Notes under the pieces: model-generated | Told to the model about the DNA's origin: nothing | What the model saw: only the letters and a program-made list of their open reading frames with translations | Databases searched by the model: none | In this document: positions 60,293-64,000 of the stretch, in pieces | How the letters are laid out: every line of letters begins with the position of its first letter | How positions within the stretch are numbered: position 1 is the first letter of the stretch | Position numbers and translations under genes: made by a program | Assembly (NCBI GenBank): GCA_036429605.1 | Contig: JAVFKD010000002.1 | Span: 868,001-932,000, forward strand | Origin: Cladobotryum mycophilum | Lineage: Eukaryota > Ascomycota > Sordariomycetes > Hypocreales > Hypocreaceae | Direction: 5' to 3' | Length of the DNA: 64,000 nucleotides

Positions 60293-60848
60293 ATTAGGGC
60301 AAAAAGGGGGGGGGGGGGGAAGGAAAATTATTTTAAAAAAAAAGAAAATAAAAAACGAGCAGAACTAGGCGTGGAGGATGCTCAATATCGATATAGAAAG
60401 AATTTATGTAGTGATATTTAGCATCTCTAGGGTGCATGGTGTCCTCATTGATCTGTAGTCATGATAGAAATAGACAACGAAAAGTGGCGGAACAGCAGAC
60501 TCTTGTCCGGCCGCGATTTGTAGTTTTGTCGCCAACGGCTTATACCATCGAGCCACCATGCCCGGTGATGTTGGTGCAAGCAAGGCACAAACAACGCCGA
60601 ATTCCACGGGGCGGGACAGGGATTTGCAAGCTCTTCATTGCATAAATAGCTTGCTGTCTGCTGTCCGCCGCCCTGCTCTGCCTTGCCCTGCCCTACTTCT
60701 AATAGGCAACAAAGTCATACCCTCTCTACTACTCTCTGTTCCCGTTGGGTTGCCCTTCACAATTCGAGCACCAATACATTGGCTTAAAGTCTGAGCTTTT
60801 CCCCCCTCTTTTCCCCTCTACCACAATATCTGGCTTTCTACAGAAATA
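60293..60848. other. Intergenic region between two P450 genes
   Basis: Directly after the stop there is a G run of 14 (60306-60319) followed by A-rich sequence. No gene is supported. Confidence 0.5.
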
Positions 60849-62417
60849 ATGCCGAGCGTATTCGATGTTGCCCTGGGCGGGCTTGCTGCCGTCTACCTCG
60901 TAGTTCGTCTGTTTGTCCGACTTACCCAAAGCCACCTTTAATGGGATTCACCATCCCGCTCTTGGGACCCATATTTGGCATAATGACCGAAAGGTCCATG
61001 TTCTACGTGAATATTAAGTAAGATTACTGCCATTTTGCTCTGTACCGCTTCCAAGGTTGATGCAGGTTGTAGCAAAAAGATCAATCTGCCCATCTACACG
61101 ATGCGCCTGCCCGGGTCGCGCGCCTACATCGTCAATGCGACAGAATTTATCCCCCTTCTGCAGCGTCAGTGGAGAACCATCAGCTTCACTCCAATCCTCG
61201 CATCCTCCGGCCCCGCTGTCATGGGAATCAGTGAGGCTAGCGGCGAAATTCTCCATAGAGATATGAAGAGTGACAGTAACTCGGTCGCTGGCTTCATCCC
61301 CGCCATTCTACCATCGTTGGCACCGGGCCCTTCTCTTGACTCTATGAACAGGAAAGCCGTTGAGGTCATGGCCGCGGCGATGGATGTCCTTAGAACCCAA
61401 AAGACCAAGACTATGAAGTTTTGGGAGTGGACACATCACGAGATTCTCATGGCTACAACTGACGCTGTCTACGGACCTCAGAATCCCTATAGAAATGTCG
61501 CTGTCGAAGCCGCTAGAAGTAAGTATCTTACCAACCTTGCAAGTACAAGCTAGATTAGTAACAACTGTCACAGTACATTCGGACCGTCGTACATGAAATT
61601 TGCTCTATCTCCGTTCAAGTCAATCCTAGCTCCCAAAGCATATCGCGCGCGAGAACTCCTAGCCTCAGCCTGGCTAAACTACCTGCAGTCGGGTGGACAC
61701 GAGTCGGCGTCAGAATTTGCCAAATCGACCCATTCGCACAATGCCGGACACGGATTTAGTGTTGAAAACATGGCCCGCACAGAGATTGGTCACTCGTTCG
61801 CCACTGTTGGTACTACAGCTCTAACTTCGTGGTGGCTCATGTATCACATCTTCTCCGACCCAGTTGTATTGGCTGATATCCGAAAGGAGCTGTCTGGGCT
61901 GGTGGTGGAGGACGAGAAAAGAGGCGCTCATTGCATCGATATGTCCTCTATCCGAACAGCATGCCCCATTTTTCTCAGCACCTTCAAGGAGACGATGCGT
62001 TATCGAGGAGTGGGCACATCGGTACGACTATGTCTAGAAGACCATATGCCCGACGGACGCTACCTGCTGAAGAAGGGCAGCCTGGTCATCACTCCGCAGC
62101 TTGTCCAGCATACGCTTCCGTCGGTCTGGGGTGATGATGCCGAGACCTTCAACCATCTGCGGTTCGTCCCTTCTCCTGGTCGAAAGCGCCCAAACCTACA
62201 GTTTGATCTTGTGCCCACCGGTGGCAAGTGGGTAGAGCCTACCTGGAAGAACACCCCAATGGTGGCGTCGTTTTAGATCCCGGATACGGACATTGAGGTC
62301 AAGATCCAGCCAAGAGATGGCCGCGAATGGCGTGTCTCATTTTCGGGGTCCAATGAGGGGATGGAGATTACATCTGAAGACATGGATATGAAGGCTGGCG
62401 TGAGCAAGACGAAGTAA
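60849..62417 (+). pseudogene. Cytochrome P450 pseudogene lacking the haem-binding loop
   Basis: Fragments: a membrane-anchor exon from 60849 (MPSVFDVALGGLAAVYLVVR), broken by a one-base shift near 60940 before PPLMGFTIPLLGPIFG; a second exon from 61073 (KKINLPIYTMRLPGSRAYIV to YRNVAVEAAR); and a third from about 61565. The ExxR motif is present (STFKETMRYRG). After FNHLRFVPSPGRKRPN the sequence jumps to LQFDLVPTGGKWVEP: the FGGGxxxCPGR haem loop and the following helix, about 30-35 residues, are absent, so the cysteine ligand is gone. A TAG at 62274-62276 interrupts ASF/IPDTDIEV, and the family C-terminus WRVSFSGSNEGMEI continues beyond it. The intron 2 phases do not fit either. Confidence 0.82.
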
Positions 62418-63326
62418 GCCAGATCCATGCTACGACTTGTAGTAGCTTCGGTGGAAAGCATAGCCAGAGACAGAGCCTTGCTAACACACACGAAACACCT
62501 TTTCGGTCTTTCTTCCTCTCTCTTGACGAGAACAAACTCTAGGGCAGCTTTCAGGGCAATTTGTAGAGCACTTTATGTTGGGGAGATGGATTTACCAGTT
62601 ATATCACGCTAGCCTTGGCCATTCGACGCAGCGTTAGTGTTAAGCACAGCTAGACCCTCTTCGACAGTGCAATAGTCGGTGACGGCGTTAAGAGCATTAC
62701 TTTTTCGTTAATACTAGCTTTCAAGTGTATTACATGGCGGCGTAGGAAGTGCCTCAACGAGTCGTCTTTGAGCCGGTCCCTGAGGGGCGGTAGGATGAGT
62801 CCATAGCGGCTTCTGTAGATAGGAGGCCGCTATTAGTGACTTTAGTTTCTAAGAGACTGGATGCAAACACTATAAAGGAGAGAAGAGAGAAGAAGAGACG
62901 CAAAAACAAGAATAGAGGAACGGGATAGTATCCCAACTACAGCTGGGCGGCTCCGAAGAGCCAGCGCCATGATGTATGGGTGTGTTGGACCGCCGTCTAG
63001 AACGGAGCAGGGATGACAAACGGAGCCGGACCGTCAGGTTGTTGGTAGCTATCTGGGAGTAGCTAGTTCAAGAGGGGCTTCTACTTGGTTTTCATTGACG
63101 AGCTGGCGGTGCTGCTTCTGGCGCTTTTGGATTGCCCAAAATGGAGTTGCATGCCTTCATCTACTACCTATGATGTACTTGCTCTGCAGTCTTCCAACCA
63201 TGTAACCGTTTTGTGCCATCTCCTAGCAATATGGTATATGCGACTGTTAACTTGATGCCCACCTCTTGCTATTGACCCCAACGCAGCCCAGACAGACAGA
63301 CAGAGAAAGTCGAAGCATCTCATCCC
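62418..63326. other. Gene-free stretch
   Basis: No supported gene between the P450 pseudogene and the right-edge protein. Confidence 0.5.
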
Positions 63327-64000
63327 TTACTCTGACGCTGGCAGGTTCCCTGCTCTTCTCCAAGACCCGGGCGCATCCTCAAAGCCGCCTTGCAATCTCA
63401 ATTGCGGAGGCCTCAAATACCCGTCCTCCCAATTACCAGGTTGACTCAACGTTTCCAGCAAAGACACGTAGTTGTCGACCTCCATGTACATCCAGCCCAC
63501 ATTCTCGAGATCGCTTTCCGTTACCCCCCTTCCCATACAGAGTCCTCCTGTATCGGCCCCAGCTCCTCAATCTCCTCGGCCGAATAGCCCTCGCCCCCAA
63601 ATCCCGTCCTTTGTACAATTTTCACCACAGGGCCACACTCCTGATCCATGGATTCCAGACAAACCTCATCTACGACCAGGAAGAAGTTGTAGCGCGCACC
63701 GCCCCAGTACCCGTACTTGTTCCCCCTCTCATCGGCTTCAAACTCTTCCACAGAGGGACGCTCGCTTTCCTTGCAATTGCGCCTGTACTCGTCTACAACC
63801 CACTTGGAGAACTTGTCGTGCAGTTGGTCCATGGTGGCCCCCTCCAATTGACCCCCATCATCCACTATTTCAAACCGATGCCTCGGGAACAAGTGCTGAT
63901 TAGCGGGCTGGCCCTGTATAGACTCGACCCCCTGGCGCAAAAGCCCAAGCATTCGCTCCCACGCCACATCATCGCCGTACGCAACTCGATACACAACGAG
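63327..64000 (-). CDS. Unrecognised protein, cut by the right edge, one frame break
   Basis: The frame comes in from the right edge (complement) as VAYGDDVAWERMLGLLRQGV and continues to WGGARYNFFLVVDEVCLESM and EEIEELGPIQEDSVWEGG. A stop then follows a run of six G on the coding strand (63534-63539). With seven, the frame continues WEGGVTESDLENVGWMYMEV and DNYVSLLETLSQPGNW to a stop at 63327-63329. The protein is acidic and rich in aromatic residues and has no motif I can name; it resembles a lineage-restricted fungal family. About 222 residues are visible. Confidence 0.6.

Noticed and set aside
60306..60319. G14 run as a regulatory quadruplex
   Set aside because: A plain homopolymer just after a stop codon in a 3' region; length is unreliable given the homopolymer problems in this sequence.
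1..64000. tRNA or rRNA genes, CRISPR arrays, bacterial operon signals
   Set aside because: No cloverleaf with a GGTTCGA-type T-loop, no rRNA core sequence and no spaced palindromic repeat array was found by eye; the window is eukaryotic.

Overview
The window is nuclear DNA of a filamentous ascomycete. Every multi-exon gene I could resolve uses short introns (about 45-120 bases) with GT..AG ends and CTAAC/CTAAT-type branch sequences. Neighbouring genes lie on both strands without operons. The set of genes (a DIM-5 type H3K9 methyltransferase, a fungal three-domain tRNA ligase, a class II aldolase, CFEM and Pth11-like rhodopsin-domain proteins) fits Pezizomycotina, most likely Sordariomycetes and perhaps Hypocreales. 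The order-level placement is an inference from general resemblance only.

From 1 to about 47 kb the window is a conserved housekeeping region. In order it holds: mitochondrial ribosomal protein uL10m (cut by the left edge), a small Tic20-like/UPF0132 membrane protein, tRNA ligase TRL1, an ankyrin protein, RNase P/MRP subunit RPP40, tRNA m2G10 methyltransferase TRM11, GID4/VID24, Mago nashi, beta-COP (SEC26), an N-myristoylated UBTD-type ubiquitin-like protein, DIM-5, an unrecognised 424-residue protein, a small mitochondrial membrane protein, a GPI-anchored secreted protein, a BTB protein, a CSN8/PSMD8/eIF3K-type protein, a CFEM secreted protein, the long-chain base kinase LCB4, the NatA subunit NAT1/NAA15, a Cid2/MIX23 protein, the oxysterol-binding protein KES1 and fructose-bisphosphate aldolase FBA1. 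RNA processing (TRL1, RPP40, TRM11, Mago) and membrane traffic or lipid signalling (SEC26, LCB4, KES1) recur, but nothing suggests co-regulation.

From about 48.6 to 62.4 kb the character changes to accessory, partly decayed genes: a BBE-type FAD oxidoreductase, a rhodopsin-domain (Pth11-like) membrane protein, an EthD-domain protein, an MFS transporter reduced to its first and last exons, a second rhodopsin-domain gene with two nonsense codons, a cytochrome P450 whose start codon is missing and whose 5' end lies on a dispersed repeat, and a second P450 that has lost its haem-binding loop. This looks like the remains of a secondary-metabolism or detoxification gene group; no PKS, NRPS or terpene synthase is visible. 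The window ends inside an unrecognised conserved-looking protein.

A cross-cutting observation: at least six points in five genes (TRM11 twice, GID4, the GPI-anchored protein, the BBE oxidoreductase, the right-edge protein) show a single reading-frame break inside a run of 5-6 G or C, where one or two added bases restore the expected protein and make all splice phases add up. This pattern points to systematic homopolymer undercalling in the assembly, not to biology. It must be separated from the real decay at 55-62 kb, which consists of deletions and nonsense codons.
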